From NCBI GenBank assembly GCA_963765265.1, contig CAVXVN010000014.1:1-64000 (forward strand): a stretch of DNA of 64,000 bases. Direction: 5' to 3'. The position numbers and the translations under genes are program-made. Within the stretch, counting starts at the first letter, position 1. The number at the start of each line of letters is the position of its first letter. This stretch comes from Bacillus_BD sp963765265. GTDB lineage: Bacteria > Bacillota > Bacilli > Bacillales > Cytobacillaceae. The notes under the pieces were generated by a model, which was given only the letters and a program-made list of their open reading frames with translations, ran no database searches and was not told where the DNA came from. This document shows positions 17,615-25,927 of this stretch, in pieces.

Positions 17615-17721
17615 TTTTCTGGAAGATCTCAGTCTTAAAATCAATTAATTCTTCTTTCACTAACGCACCGTTGCTTATAGAAACATACTTTCACAAACGG
17701 GTATGAAGAATGGTTTGATAT

Positions 17722-17844
17722 TTAAGCAATATCATAGGGCAAGATCATCAATTCATCAGAAGCTGTTTCAACATCACGATCTTCTGTTTCTTTACAGAAT
17801 TCTAAACAAATTGTTTTAATATCATCAAAATCAGCAAAAGACAT
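17722..17844 (-). CDS. Small acidic protein, 40 residues, unknown
   Basis: Begins MSFADFDDIKTICLEFCKET and ends SDELMILPYDIA. GGGGAGG lies five bases before the ATG, a strong site. Very acidic, with two Cys four residues apart (CLEFC). It lies downstream of two Ena-like spore genes on the same strand, but 278 bases away. The size and charge would suit a peptide precursor leader or a small regulatory protein; no family recognised. Confidence 0.6.
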   Translation of the reverse strand: MSFADFDDIKTICLEFCKETEDRDVETASDELMILPYDIA

Positions 17845-18122
17845 ATTTTCCTCCCCTTAAAATTAATTGCAATATTCTAATATTATTATCCACCTTTTAT
17901 TGGATGGTTTAAATAACTGAAATTTACACATATTAGCTGCTTGTTCAATTAAAGTGCCCTATTCGTGAATAAACTATAGTTCTCATTAACTAGTGAGTTT
18001 TTATTAAGTTGTGCTCTGATGAACTCATTCAAATTAACTAATCGTTTATATTCAATCCTTTAGGAACGTCCTTTATGTCTGTGATTATATCTGCTAGGTA
18101 CATCGGAACTAGCATTTTCATA

Positions 18123-18497
18123 TTAACATTCATCTGAACTTTCGTCGCTGCTTTGGCAGCAAGAAACACAACCGTGAACTTGTATATCCCCTGAAAAACT
18201 ACAAGTACCTCCTGGTGAATCACTACATTGAACCCTTACTTCCTTAACAGAGTCAAATGAAGCATAAAAAAATTGGTTCGGTTCTATTTGAACTCGTTGA
18301 TGAACTTTGTTCTCTTTCACAATTATTAATGAAAAGGGACAGGTATTAAAACTCTCCAATCTGATTGTTACGGTAGGAAGACATTCTGTAAATGCTTGGT
18401 ATATTTGAACGGAGCTTCCGTCGCATTGTCGGTTGAAACCGAAGAATGAGGGGTTAGCCGTATAAGAACCACAGGGTGTTGAACTATTACCATCCAT
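18123..18497 (-). CDS. Cys-rich spore appendage-like protein (DUF3992/Ena-like), paralog 2
   Basis: 124 residues starting MDGNSSTPCGSYTANP, with AAAGGAGG ten bases upstream. A beta-rich middle has regularly placed Cys: TECLPTVTIR, NTCPFSLIIV, VRVQCSDSPGGTC and VHGCVSC. This layout, with an N-terminal connector and a jellyroll-size domain, resembles DUF3992 proteins that build endospore appendages (Ena). That assignment is from pattern only. It differs from its upstream paralog by an added acidic Ser/Asp/Glu tail, SSDESSDEC. Expected on the spore surface, made late in the mother cell. Confidence 0.6.
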   Translation of the reverse strand: MDGNSSTPCGSYTANPSFFGFNRQCDGSSVQIYQAFTECLPTVTIRLESFNTCPFSLIIVKENKVHQRVQIEPNQFFYASFDSVKEVRVQCSDSPGGTCSFSGDIQVHGCVSCCQSSDESSDEC

Positions 18498-18612
18498 CGT
18501 AAATATACCTCCTTTCAAAAAAGATCTATATGCATATTGATTGTCGCGGGATTCTCAAGCGTGAGGGGTTGCTCTTATTTATTTGCTGTTGTTTTAAGGT
18601 TATTGTTCAAAA

Positions 18613-18957
18613 TCAGCCGCAAGAAACACAACCGTGAATTTGTAATTCCCCAAATATGTTACAATTACCTCCTGGTGAATCACTGCATTGAACCTTTACT
18701 TCCTTAACACAATCAAAAGAAGCAAAAATTTGAAAATTTGGTTCAATTTGAAATCGGCGAAAATCTTTTTTCTGTTTTACAAATAATGTAATTGGGCAGC
18801 CACTACCAGCATTAGCCACCCGGAGTGTAATGGTAGGAAGGCATTCTGTAAATGCTTGATATAATTGTACGGAGCCTCCGTCGCATATTCGTTGTATATT
18901 GATACCCAATTGGTTAGCGGTAAAAGAACCACAGGGTGTTGAACTATTACCATCCAT
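18613..18957 (-). CDS. Cys-rich spore appendage-like protein (DUF3992/Ena-like), paralog 1
   Basis: 114 residues, closely related to 18123-18497: the same MDGNSSTPCGS start, ECLPTITLRV, SGCPITLFV, VKVQCSDSPGGNC and HGCVSCG. Ribosome site AAAGGGGG ten bases before the ATG. The leaders of both genes share GCATATAG about 30 bases upstream, so promoter and gene were duplicated together. It likely forms disulfide-linked spore fibres or coat, if the Ena resemblance holds. Confidence 0.62.
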   Translation of the reverse strand: MDGNSSTPCGSFTANQLGINIQRICDGGSVQLYQAFTECLPTITLRVANAGSGCPITLFVKQKKDFRRFQIEPNFQIFASFDCVKEVKVQCSDSPGGNCNIFGELQIHGCVSCG

Positions 18958-19148
18958 CGTAAATATACCCCCTTTCAATAAAACTATATGCAATATAGTA
19001 AATGCAATTTTCGTTCATTTGAAAGGGACAAGTTATTTAGTTAATTCATACATTTTTGACCTATATTAAAATACTTATGTTTTTCATCCCATCTACCACT
19101 AAACTCCGTTAGTGAAAAATCAACCTTCTTATCAATCAATTGCACCCG

Positions 19149-19306
19149 TTAGTCGGGGTAGAACGCCGCACCCGTGGGATTTAATCTCATTGGCTAAACT
19201 GTTCACCCCCTACTTGTATAAACATGTTTCAGTCTGGTTGGGGTAAAGATCCCGTTTAACAAGCGAATCTATGACATTACAAGAAGCCTTAGGGGATACC
19301 GACTAA
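19149..19306 (+). ncRNA. Candidate IS110 bridge-RNA region
   Basis: This is the non-coding left part of an IS110 remnant, directly upstream of its transposase start. Outer arms TTAGTCGG (19149-19156) and CCGACTAA (19299-19306) could close a 158-nt structured RNA that is G/C-richer than its surroundings. In IS110-group elements the left non-coding end encodes the bridge RNA that pairs with target and donor DNA. Identification rests on position and pairing, not on a covariance search. Confidence 0.5.
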
Positions 19307-19333
19307 TATTGTATTTCTAGGAGGAGATATTTT

Positions 19334-19453
19334 ATGAATCCAGTCATTGGTCTGGATGTATTAAAAGGGAAAAGTCAGGTACAAGCATTTTTAGATAAAG
19401 GAAACCATATCGCAAGAGCTTTAGTATTGATCACAATCTTGAAGGAATACTTT
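19334..19453 (+). pseudogene. IS110-family transposase, 5' remnant
   Basis: Strong site GGAGGAG before the ATG. The reading MNPVIGLDVLKGKSQVQAFL matches the DEDD-type RuvC-like N-terminus of IS110 transposases (first catalytic Asp in GLDV). A one-base deletion after DKG shifts the frame; PYRKSFSIDHNLEG then continues the family sequence. Everything beyond about 40 codons is lost. The element cannot transpose by itself. Confidence 0.8.
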
Positions 19454-19517
19454 ATTGTGAAAAATGACCAAGGGAATTATTTGATGAATACAAATTTAGT
19501 ACGTTATGTACGGATTT

Positions 19518-19658
19518 AAGCAATTAGATATAAAACTTTTATGTGATCCAATGGATTTTATTTATCCTGAACATATTGCTGCAGATTCAAATGTCAACCC
19601 ATTGTTTGAAATTTATTCTCATGAAGCCATAATAACATCTAATGGTAATATACCTTAA
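19518..19658 (+). pseudogene. Coding-like fragment, unidentified
   Basis: A 46-codon open stretch without start codon: LLCDPMDFIYPEHIAADSNV then NPLFEIYSHEAIITSNGNIP and stop. A preceding piece in another frame (GELFDEYKFSTLCTDL) looks like the same protein. It is joined to the IS110 remnant; family not recognised. Confidence 0.4.
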
Positions 19659-19833
19659 AAGAAGTACTACAAAAGCGAATCTCTTATATATTCACTTTTG
19701 TTCGTTATTTGAATAAAATGAATAACCTGGCAAATCCTCTATTACACGCCTACACCGCCAAAATATAACAAAGGATCTTCCCATCTAAAATAACTCAGAG
19801 AACAAGGAGCCTGCCAGCTATTCATCTGACCAC

Positions 19834-21402
19834 TTATTTTTCTTCAATCAAATCATTCATAACTTCTTGGGCTGCCCTTTCGCCAGATGCAACTGCTCCG
19901 TTTAAGCAACCTTGATAATCAACCGACGTGTGCTCACCAGCAAAGAAGATGTTGCCTTCTCGTTCTTCTGCGATACCTGCAAATTTCGTATATTGTCCAA
20001 CCCTAAAATAAGAATAGGAACCTTTCGTCCAGGGGTAACTCAGCCAGTTTTCAACTGTAGATAATCCATTCCAATTTTGTTCACTTCCCGGTAAAACAGG
20101 ATTCAGCTTGTCCAGAAAACGCTTTGTTAGCCTTTCTACCTGCTCCTCTGTTTTAGCCTTCTGTTCGGCAGCCTTTTCATCCCCAGTATAGTCAACGAGA
20201 ATTCCTGATCTGCCTTTTTGTGCTCGAGAAACTTCCCATGTACTCTGATACCCAGTATCCGCAAAGGTTTCCCCGTTGTTCCCGAGCCTTCGCCAGAATC
20301 GATTGAAAAACTGTGCATGCAGTTTCGTATTGACTCCCATACCAGTATCCTCTATGGCATTTTCTTTCAACGAACGAAATCTTGCATCATCGTAATCTAT
20401 TTCTCTCAAAATACTAAAAGGAATCGTCATAATAACTTTATCTGCCCAAACATCCCACTCTTTTTCACCATGTCGGAAGACAAGACGCATTTTACCTTGA
20501 CGATTTTGTTCAATTTTTATCAGCTCGTAGTTAAATCTAATTTGTCCTTCCAGCTCTTTCGCTAATAACGTCGGAAGCTGATCATTACCGCCTCTAATAT
20601 GGTATCTTTCATCAGACTCTCCAAAAGGTTGCAATGGACCTCCTGGAGTAAATCCTAACAAATAGAGAAGATTTAATGAACTCTGTTCTTCGATATCTGC
20701 CCCATATTCAATGGTGTATGCTACTGCTAATAATTGGCCAAATCTTGAACGGAGACCGCCGGGAACAATTTCATCGATATAATCGGCAATAGATGTATGA
20801 TCAAGTGTAAAGCCGCGTTCTGTAAAACTATTATAAAGTGTCGGATAGCCTGCTTCTTCAATATCCTTTTGCAGCCGCGGATAGATTTGCAGAAAATCGT
20901 TTGTTGCTTCTTCAAAGGTATATGGGCTTCCATCAAAATAGTAAAACGGTTCTGTACCTAGGGATTCAGCCTCGATTAAATCATCTAAGATTAAACCAAG
21001 CTCTGCAGCAAGCGCCTGAATTTCCGTATGACCAGAATCAATTAATTCTCCGCCACGCTCGACAATTTGACCTTCTTTGAAAAAGCCTCTCTTCGTCCAA
21101 CAACGTCCCCCAACCCGGCTCGTCGCCTCATAAATGACAGCCGAAATCCCTGCTTGTTTTAATCGGTAGGCACAGGTGAGGCCCGCTAACCCAGCTCCCA
21201 CAATGACTACCTTTGGATTATTTTTCTTATCCCCTTTCCATTTAGAAGGATATTTGTTTTCCGTTATTGAGGAAACAGGGGCTCTTTTCGGAATTTTCAT
21301 ATCATGCTTACCAACTTGTCCATGATTCTTAGGTTTCTCTAACTTCATACGCGCGGCTGCAAAAGCTTTTCGAAGCTTTCTTCCTAATGGTGTACGCGCC
21401 AA
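19834..21402 (-). CDS. Flavin-containing monoamine oxidase family protein
   Basis: About 522 residues. The FAD dinucleotide-binding motif is VVIVGAGLAGLTCAYRLKQA, followed by EATSRVGGRCWT (GG doublet). The C-terminal FAD segment is NIFFAGEHTSVDYQGCLNGA. This is the amine oxidase/L-amino acid oxidase family, oxidising amines with release of H2O2. A basic N-terminal extension of about 75 residues precedes the FAD domain. The start is TTG 21402 with AAAAGGAG ten bases upstream; the frame is open 14 codons more. Single-gene unit. Confidence 0.85.
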   Translation of the reverse strand: MARTPLGRKLRKAFAAARMKLEKPKNHGQVGKHDMKIPKRAPVSSITENKYPSKWKGDKKNNPKVVIVGAGLAGLTCAYRLKQAGISAVIYEATSRVGGRCWTKRGFFKEGQIVERGGELIDSGHTEIQALAAELGLILDDLIEAESLGTEPFYYFDGSPYTFEEATNDFLQIYPRLQKDIEEAGYPTLYNSFTERGFTLDHTSIADYIDEIVPGGLRSRFGQLLAVAYTIEYGADIEEQSSLNLLYLLGFTPGGPLQPFGESDERYHIRGGNDQLPTLLAKELEGQIRFNYELIKIEQNRQGKMRLVFRHGEKEWDVWADKVIMTIPFSILREIDYDDARFRSLKENAIEDTGMGVNTKLHAQFFNRFWRRLGNNGETFADTGYQSTWEVSRAQKGRSGILVDYTGDEKAAEQKAKTEEQVERLTKRFLDKLNPVLPGSEQNWNGLSTVENWLSYPWTKGSYSYFRVGQYTKFAGIAEEREGNIFFAGEHTSVDYQGCLNGAVASGERAAQEVMNDLIEEK

Positions 21403-21571
21403 AGCAGACCATCTCCTTTTACCTTCCTTTGTAAAAAAAAGCAAATTATTTTATTGATAAAATATGCATAACTCCTTTTATTGCTATAGGTAATACATGT
21501 ATTTAGTGTCAAAATGAGCGAATGGATTATGGAATACAAAAGGGGAAAATGGATGGAGTTTAATTGCAGTC

Positions 21572-21601
21572 AAAAAATACCACAGTATCAAGGACTGTGG
21601 T
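21572..21601 (-). terminator. Terminator after relic genes
   Basis: ACCACAGT / ACTGTGGT stem followed on the minus strand by ATTTTTT. Confidence 0.7.
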
Positions 21602-21636
21602 GTGACGAAATTCTATTCTTTATTGTCATTAAACTG

Positions 21637-21762
21637 TTAATTATTAAGTGCTTTATTAATTGCTCTCTCTACCCACTGACTCATAGTCATATTCTCTTGT
21701 TCTGCTAATTGTTTAACAGCATCCAACATATTTATTGGCAATTCTAAGTATCGTCGGTTTGA
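21637..21762 (-). pseudogene. Ribbon-helix-helix DNA-binding protein, 3' fragment
   Basis: Reads RRYLELPINMLDAVKQLAEQ then ENMTMSQWVERAINKALNN and stop, the beta-strand and two helices of an Arc/CopG-type fold. An in-frame TAA precedes it and there is no start. Its 5' end overlaps the end of a DUF1643 fragment in another frame. Confidence 0.6.
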
Positions 21763-21917
21763 TTATGAGCTGCATTACTTGGATTCGTCATAATAGCGGT
21801 CAGGATATTTCCTCCATCCTCCCAGCGTTTTTCTAAAAAGTATCGACGTGTACCATTCGTATTAAATATTGCTTTCCTTGGAATACCCCCAAATGTACCT
21901 GTTTTAAGAGAATTCAT
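21744..21917 (-). pseudogene. DUF1643 protein, 5' fragment
   Basis: From ATG 21917 the frame reads GTRRYFLEKRWEDGGNILTA then IMTNPSNAAHNQTDDT and a stop. This is the conserved start of DUF1643 proteins, which normally continue for about 100 more residues. The break lies where the ribbon-helix-helix fragment begins, so two unrelated genes were fused by a deletion. DUF1643 proteins are often found on mobile DNA. Confidence 0.7.
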
Positions 21918-21975
21918 CTGCTAAAAGTGACATTAGATCCTATTTTTAACTCAACTCCAAGATATTCATAGACTA

Positions 21976-22013
21976 CAAAAAAGGGCTATATCGTATGAAC
22001 GATATAGCCCCTT
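21976..22013 (-). terminator. Terminator of the redoxin gene
   Basis: GGGCTATATCGT / ACGATATAGCCC perfect stem, loop tcat on the minus strand, then CTTTTTTG. Confidence 0.8.
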
Positions 22014-22128
22014 TCGCAGTCTAATAATAAAAGAAATTGGTTAGTCTGATACTTGGGCTTCCGTATTTTCCTCAGACACTCCAAACAGAAGTCCTTAGTC
22101 TAAGCAATAGAAAAAAGTACCAGCAAAC

Positions 22129-22638
22129 TTATTCGTTTTTATTATATGCTTCCTTAATGTCTTCAACTGTTTTATCTAATTCTTGACCCCAATAATCATT
22201 TACCTGCTTTAGTACAACTTGTCCATTTGGATTAATGATTGCATAACCTCTATAAGAAGCATCCCCGTTCTTCATGCCGACTCCATCAATTAATTCCAGT
22301 TCTGGATCAGAAATAAATGGAAGGCTTTTTCCGAAGGATTTCTCTAGTTCATCATGCAATAGTTTCTGTTCCTCTGGTTGGTCTTTGCTGATTACATACA
22401 TTTCCATGTCTATACCATCAAATACTTGAAGATTATTATGCAACTCAACTAGTTGCTGTTGACAAAGTCCTCAGGTGTAGGTAGTCATAAAAAACAAGAG
22501 TACAGGTTTATCTTGCGGGAACGTTACTTTATTGTTGTCATGGTCTACTAATGTAATGGACTCGTCTATTGACTTAGGTCCACATGCAGCTAAAATAAAC
22601 ATGGCTACTAGGACTAGTAAAAAGATTTTAAGTTTCAT
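22129..22638 (-). CDS. Redoxin (AhpC/TSA-like) lipoprotein with in-frame TGA at the active site
   Basis: From ATG 22638 (AAGGGG upstream) the frame encodes a lipoprotein signal (FILAACGP), then VTFPQDKPVLFFMTTYT, TGA at 22471-22473, GLCQQQLVELHNNLQVFDG, and runs on to 22129 in the same frame. Thioredoxin-fold thiol peroxidases and ResA-like proteins have CxxC here, so TGA stands exactly where the first Cys is expected. It could be a selenocysteine codon (UxxC) or a Cys-to-stop mutation. A short hairpin (GCAACT-agttg-AGTTGC) begins 18 bases after the TGA. If not read through, only a 55-residue stub is made. Expected outside the membrane, anchored by lipid. Confidence 0.75.
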
Positions 22639-22766
22639 AAGATCCCCTTTTTAATCTTTATATCCTATCCATTCTATTTACATCACCGATCATTGTCAAT
22701 AATTTTAAGAAAAAACTGATTTTTATCAGGCAGATAGCAATCTCTATTAATCTAATGGACTTTTGA

Positions 22767-23546
22767 TTAAATTATTTTGACTTTATCTAGTTCAAAAAGA
22801 AATTTATCATTTAATACTTTAATAAACGTACCTTTCATCCCTAAAGATCTTGATTCAACTACGCTTGCGCTTTCTAACTTTCTTAATGCGTTAACAATTA
22901 CAGACCTTGTGATGCCAACTCGATCAGCTATTTTTGAGGTAACTAACAAACCTTCCGTTCCATTTAACTCTTCAAAGATATGTCCAACGGCCTCTAATTC
23001 ACTATAAGACAAGGAACTAATTGCCATCTGAACGATTGCTTTATTTCGCACTTCTTCTTCTAGTTGTTCTGATCTTACATGCATAATTTCCATGCCAACA
23101 ACTGTTGCACTATATTCTGCTAATATTAAGTCTTCATCATAAAATTCCTTGTTTAAGCGAGATAATATCAATGTTCCTAATCTTTCGCCACCCCCAGTAA
23201 TAGGGATAATAGTTGTTAGACCGTTAGTAAAAAGATCTTTATCTTCAAAAGGAAATACAGAGTATTCACTTTCTAACTCAATGTTAGCGATTGTTTCTTT
23301 AATTTGTAATAACTTTTGAACATATCCTTCAGTTCCTTGAGCTGTTTTCAATATTTCCTTCATACGCTCACTTTGAACCTGATGAGAAAGCGCATGTCCT
23401 AAAATTTTCCCACTACTACTTACAACAAATACATTCGTATCTATCACTTCACATAAGGTTTCTGACATTTCCATGAAGTTAACAGAAGTACCTTTTCTGT
23501 TTTGAAGCATCGCATTTATTTTTCTAATCCTTGATAATAAATTCAT
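22767..23546 (-). CDS. codY: CodY global regulator (divergent, orphan copy)
   Basis: 259 residues. The GAF ligand domain has the branched-chain amino-acid pocket region GLTTIIPITGGGERLGTLIL and LAEYSATVVGMEIM. The winged HTH contains LLVTSKIADRVGITRSVIVN and ALRKLESASVVESRSLGMKG, nearly as in B. subtilis CodY. The N-terminal half is much more divergent. CodY normally follows codV-clpQ-clpY; those genes are absent here, so this is probably a second paralog or a relocated gene. It senses GTP and branched-chain amino acids and represses starvation genes, possibly including the liv and glycine genes of this window. Confidence 0.9.
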   Translation of the reverse strand: MNLLSRIRKINAMLQNRKGTSVNFMEMSETLCEVIDTNVFVVSSSGKILGHALSHQVQSERMKEILKTAQGTEGYVQKLLQIKETIANIELESEYSVFPFEDKDLFTNGLTTIIPITGGGERLGTLILSRLNKEFYDEDLILAEYSATVVGMEIMHVRSEQLEEEVRNKAIVQMAISSLSYSELEAVGHIFEELNGTEGLLVTSKIADRVGITRSVIVNALRKLESASVVESRSLGMKGTFIKVLNDKFLFELDKVKII

Positions 23547-24059
23547 ATGTCCTCCTAATTACTCTATTACCTTTTCTAAATCCTTTATCTTCTAAAATAT
23601 AGGACTTTTCAAATAGTTATATACTAATAATAAATGAAGTCAAACAAAATTCAACAAATTTCTACAAAAATTTACAAAATATCAATAATTGGCGCAAAAT
23701 GATCATGCGATTTTAATTTTAGATTATTTCGTTTATTCAATTAAACATAATATGTAACCATATACATTGTGAGGATTTTGTGTTTTTAGGGATAGTATGT
23801 ATTTAATCTTCATTGGAAAATCTGTAAATGGATACACAGCAGGAGGTTTAATGATTGAGGAAAAGTGAATGATGATTGAAATGATCGATGAATCTACAAT
23901 GATGGATTTATGCAAAACCTCTCCTACTAAATATTTACTAAGAGAGGTTCTTTATGTCAAAACGATATCCATAAAGAATCTCAAACTAAGCTTTACATTT
24001 CCTCTAAGATTTGAAAATAGAACCCATTGACCTTTTCAATTTTTAGAGGAAGCAATCCA
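23547..24059. other. Long upstream region of codY
   Basis: 513 bases, very A/T-rich, with no ORF that has a ribosome site. It holds a hairpin with arms ACCTCTC (23917) and GAGAGGT (23942) that may be a weak terminator. The rest is probably the codY promoter region. Confidence 0.5.
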
Positions 24060-24698
24060 TTACTTCTTATTTAATATTTCACAGATCATCTCTTCTGCTT
24101 CCATTAGGTTTTTAGCTCTCCACTTCGTATTGATATTTCGATTATATGGCATGTCCATTAAAATAACATCTCTACCTCTTTTCTGGAATTCCAAAAAGGT
24201 ATCAGGTTTATCATCAATTAATAGATCTCCTGCAATCATCCACTTACAGCTACAAAAAATAACATTTTCTTTTGGAAGGGTCGGAAAATTTTCTTTTAAC
24301 CATGCTCGTTTATCATCAACAGGATTAGAATATGGAACATCAATCGGATAATTGATATTCGAGAAATGAACAGTATCACCGTAAGATGTTCCGCTGGGTG
24401 CATCACTTACTACAAATACTTCTCCCATCTTTTGAATCGAATCCATAAATTCTTTCGCATAAGGTTTTACTGGAATATGTCTAAAAAGCCCTGGCATTTT
24501 GAATAGATGGTAAGCTTCCACTCCCCTACTCGAAAATAAATCAAACTCCCATTGATCTACGCTATTATAATGGACACTCTCTTCAAATACCTGATTATGT
24601 AACGCCCAGTATGTTTCCGCAAACCGATTAATGGTATCATCGATATCCACTAAAATAATTGGCCTTCTTTGTTTAAAACTCGAATCTAAATTCCACAT
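24060..24698 (-). CDS. HAD-type 5'(3')-deoxyribonucleotidase-like protein
   Basis: About 212 residues. HAD motif I is IILVDIDDTINRF (DxDxT), motif II SDAPSGTSYG, and motif IV LLIDDKPDTFLEF, as in the NT5C family of cytosolic 5' nucleotidases. Probably dephosphorylates (deoxy)nucleoside monophosphates. ATG 24698 with GAGAG eight bases upstream is preferred to the GTG three codons earlier. Monocistronic. Confidence 0.8.
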   Translation of the reverse strand: MWNLDSSFKQRRPIILVDIDDTINRFAETYWALHNQVFEESVHYNSVDQWEFDLFSSRGVEAYHLFKMPGLFRHIPVKPYAKEFMDSIQKMGEVFVVSDAPSGTSYGDTVHFSNINYPIDVPYSNPVDDKRAWLKENFPTLPKENVIFCSCKWMIAGDLLIDDKPDTFLEFQKRGRDVILMDMPYNRNINTKWRAKNLMEAEEMICEILNKK

Positions 24699-24967
24699 GA
24701 TATTCACTCTCTTTTTTGTTATTAAATTCTATTTGTAAACCCTTTCATAATTTCTCCTCTTATTATTTACTTTCTTCATATTATTATATAAGATTGATCC
24801 TTATTGTGTTGAACTTTCTTTTATAATTAAATGAATAAATCCCCCTAATCTTCTTCAATTAAATGAAGTTTCGATCTTGTCAGAAGTGACTAAAACAATT
24901 GGATTAAACCTAATTAATCTTTATACTAATTATATAGTTACATAATTAATTTATAGAGGTGATTTCC

Positions 24968-25738
24968 ATGAGGAAAAATAGTTTAAAACAGAAATTGTTA
25001 CATGAATCTGTCTTCGGAACATGGATTATGACCAACAGCCTAGATAATGCTGAAATTTTAGCTCACACTGGATCCGATTTTATCATGATAGACGCCGAAC
25101 ATGGTTCAATGGACATCGAAACAGCAGGTAGAATGGTGTCAATTATTAGAGGCACACAAACAACACCTCTGATTCGAGTTGCTGGAAATGAGGTTTCACT
25201 CATTAAAAGAGCTCTTGATACAGGGGTTTCCGGCGTGATGATTCCCATGGTTAATACAAAGGAAGAAGCTGAACATGCGGTGCGTTCTTGTAAATATCCA
25301 CCCGTTGGTATCCGTGGTACCGGAGCTGGACGAGCAGTCTTGTTCGGTGCTAACGCTAAAGAATTTGAGAATTATTATACACAAGCGAACGATGAAGTGT
25401 TGGTCATCGTTCAAATCGAACATGATACTGCTGTCGAAAATATTGAAGAAATCCTAACTGTACCTGGTATCGATATTGCCTTTGTTGGTCCTTATGATTT
25501 AAGTACATCCATGGGACTTCAAGGACAATTAGATCATCCAGACGTTCTAAAAAGCTGTGAAAAAGTCATTAAAGCTTGTGAAAAAAATCATGTAACACCG
25601 GGGATCATGACTTGGACTGAAGGAATGGAGAAACATCTAGATATGGGATTTAAATTCCTTTTAGGTGGGATTGACGGAGCAATCCTTTATGATGGTGTCA
25701 AGAATTTGGTCAATGAATTTAATCGTTTTCGAAAGTAA
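24968..25738 (+). CDS. HpcH/HpaI family class II aldolase
   Basis: 256 residues. Metal-binding Glu and Asp sit in VIVQIEHDTAVENIEEI and IAFVGPYDLSTSMG. The early FIMIDAEHGSMD and the GVMIPMVNTKEEAEHAVRSC plus KYPPVGIRGTG segments are family hallmarks. These enzymes cleave or form 2-oxo-hydroxy acids (for example 2,4-dihydroxyhept-2-enedioate) using a divalent metal and pyruvate. The start is ATG with GAGGTG. No pathway genes are adjacent. Confidence 0.88.
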   Translation: MRKNSLKQKLLHESVFGTWIMTNSLDNAEILAHTGSDFIMIDAEHGSMDIETAGRMVSIIRGTQTTPLIRVAGNEVSLIKRALDTGVSGVMIPMVNTKEEAEHAVRSCKYPPVGIRGTGAGRAVLFGANAKEFENYYTQANDEVLVIVQIEHDTAVENIEEILTVPGIDIAFVGPYDLSTSMGLQGQLDHPDVLKSCEKVIKACEKNHVTPGIMTWTEGMEKHLDMGFKFLLGGIDGAILYDGVKNLVNEFNRFRK

Positions 25739-25749
25739 AAGCTTCATCA

Positions 25750-25790
25750 AATAAGAGATCAATTCTTTTAGAAGAACTGATCTCTTATTT
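25750..25790 (+). terminator. Aldolase gene terminator
   Basis: AATAAGAGATCA / TGATCTCTTATTT stem just after the stop. Confidence 0.75.
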
Positions 25791-25927
25791 AAAAATGTAA
25801 CAAGGTATTTAATAGTGGATAGGACAGCCGACATTGAATGTGCTTTTCTTGAAACGATTTTATTTACATTATTAGCATTTTATTTTCTGAAATAAAATGT
25901 CCGTTTGAATGGGAGGATTTTTGTGTT

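Noticed and set aside
18038..18223. 61-codon ORF overlapping the second Ena-like gene
   Set aside because: Mostly a shadow of the Ena-like gene in another frame; its last 26 codons after 18122 are open but have no ribosome site.
19834..21444. Twin-arginine export signal on the amine oxidase
   Set aside because: The basic N-terminus has no hydrophobic core after the arginines.
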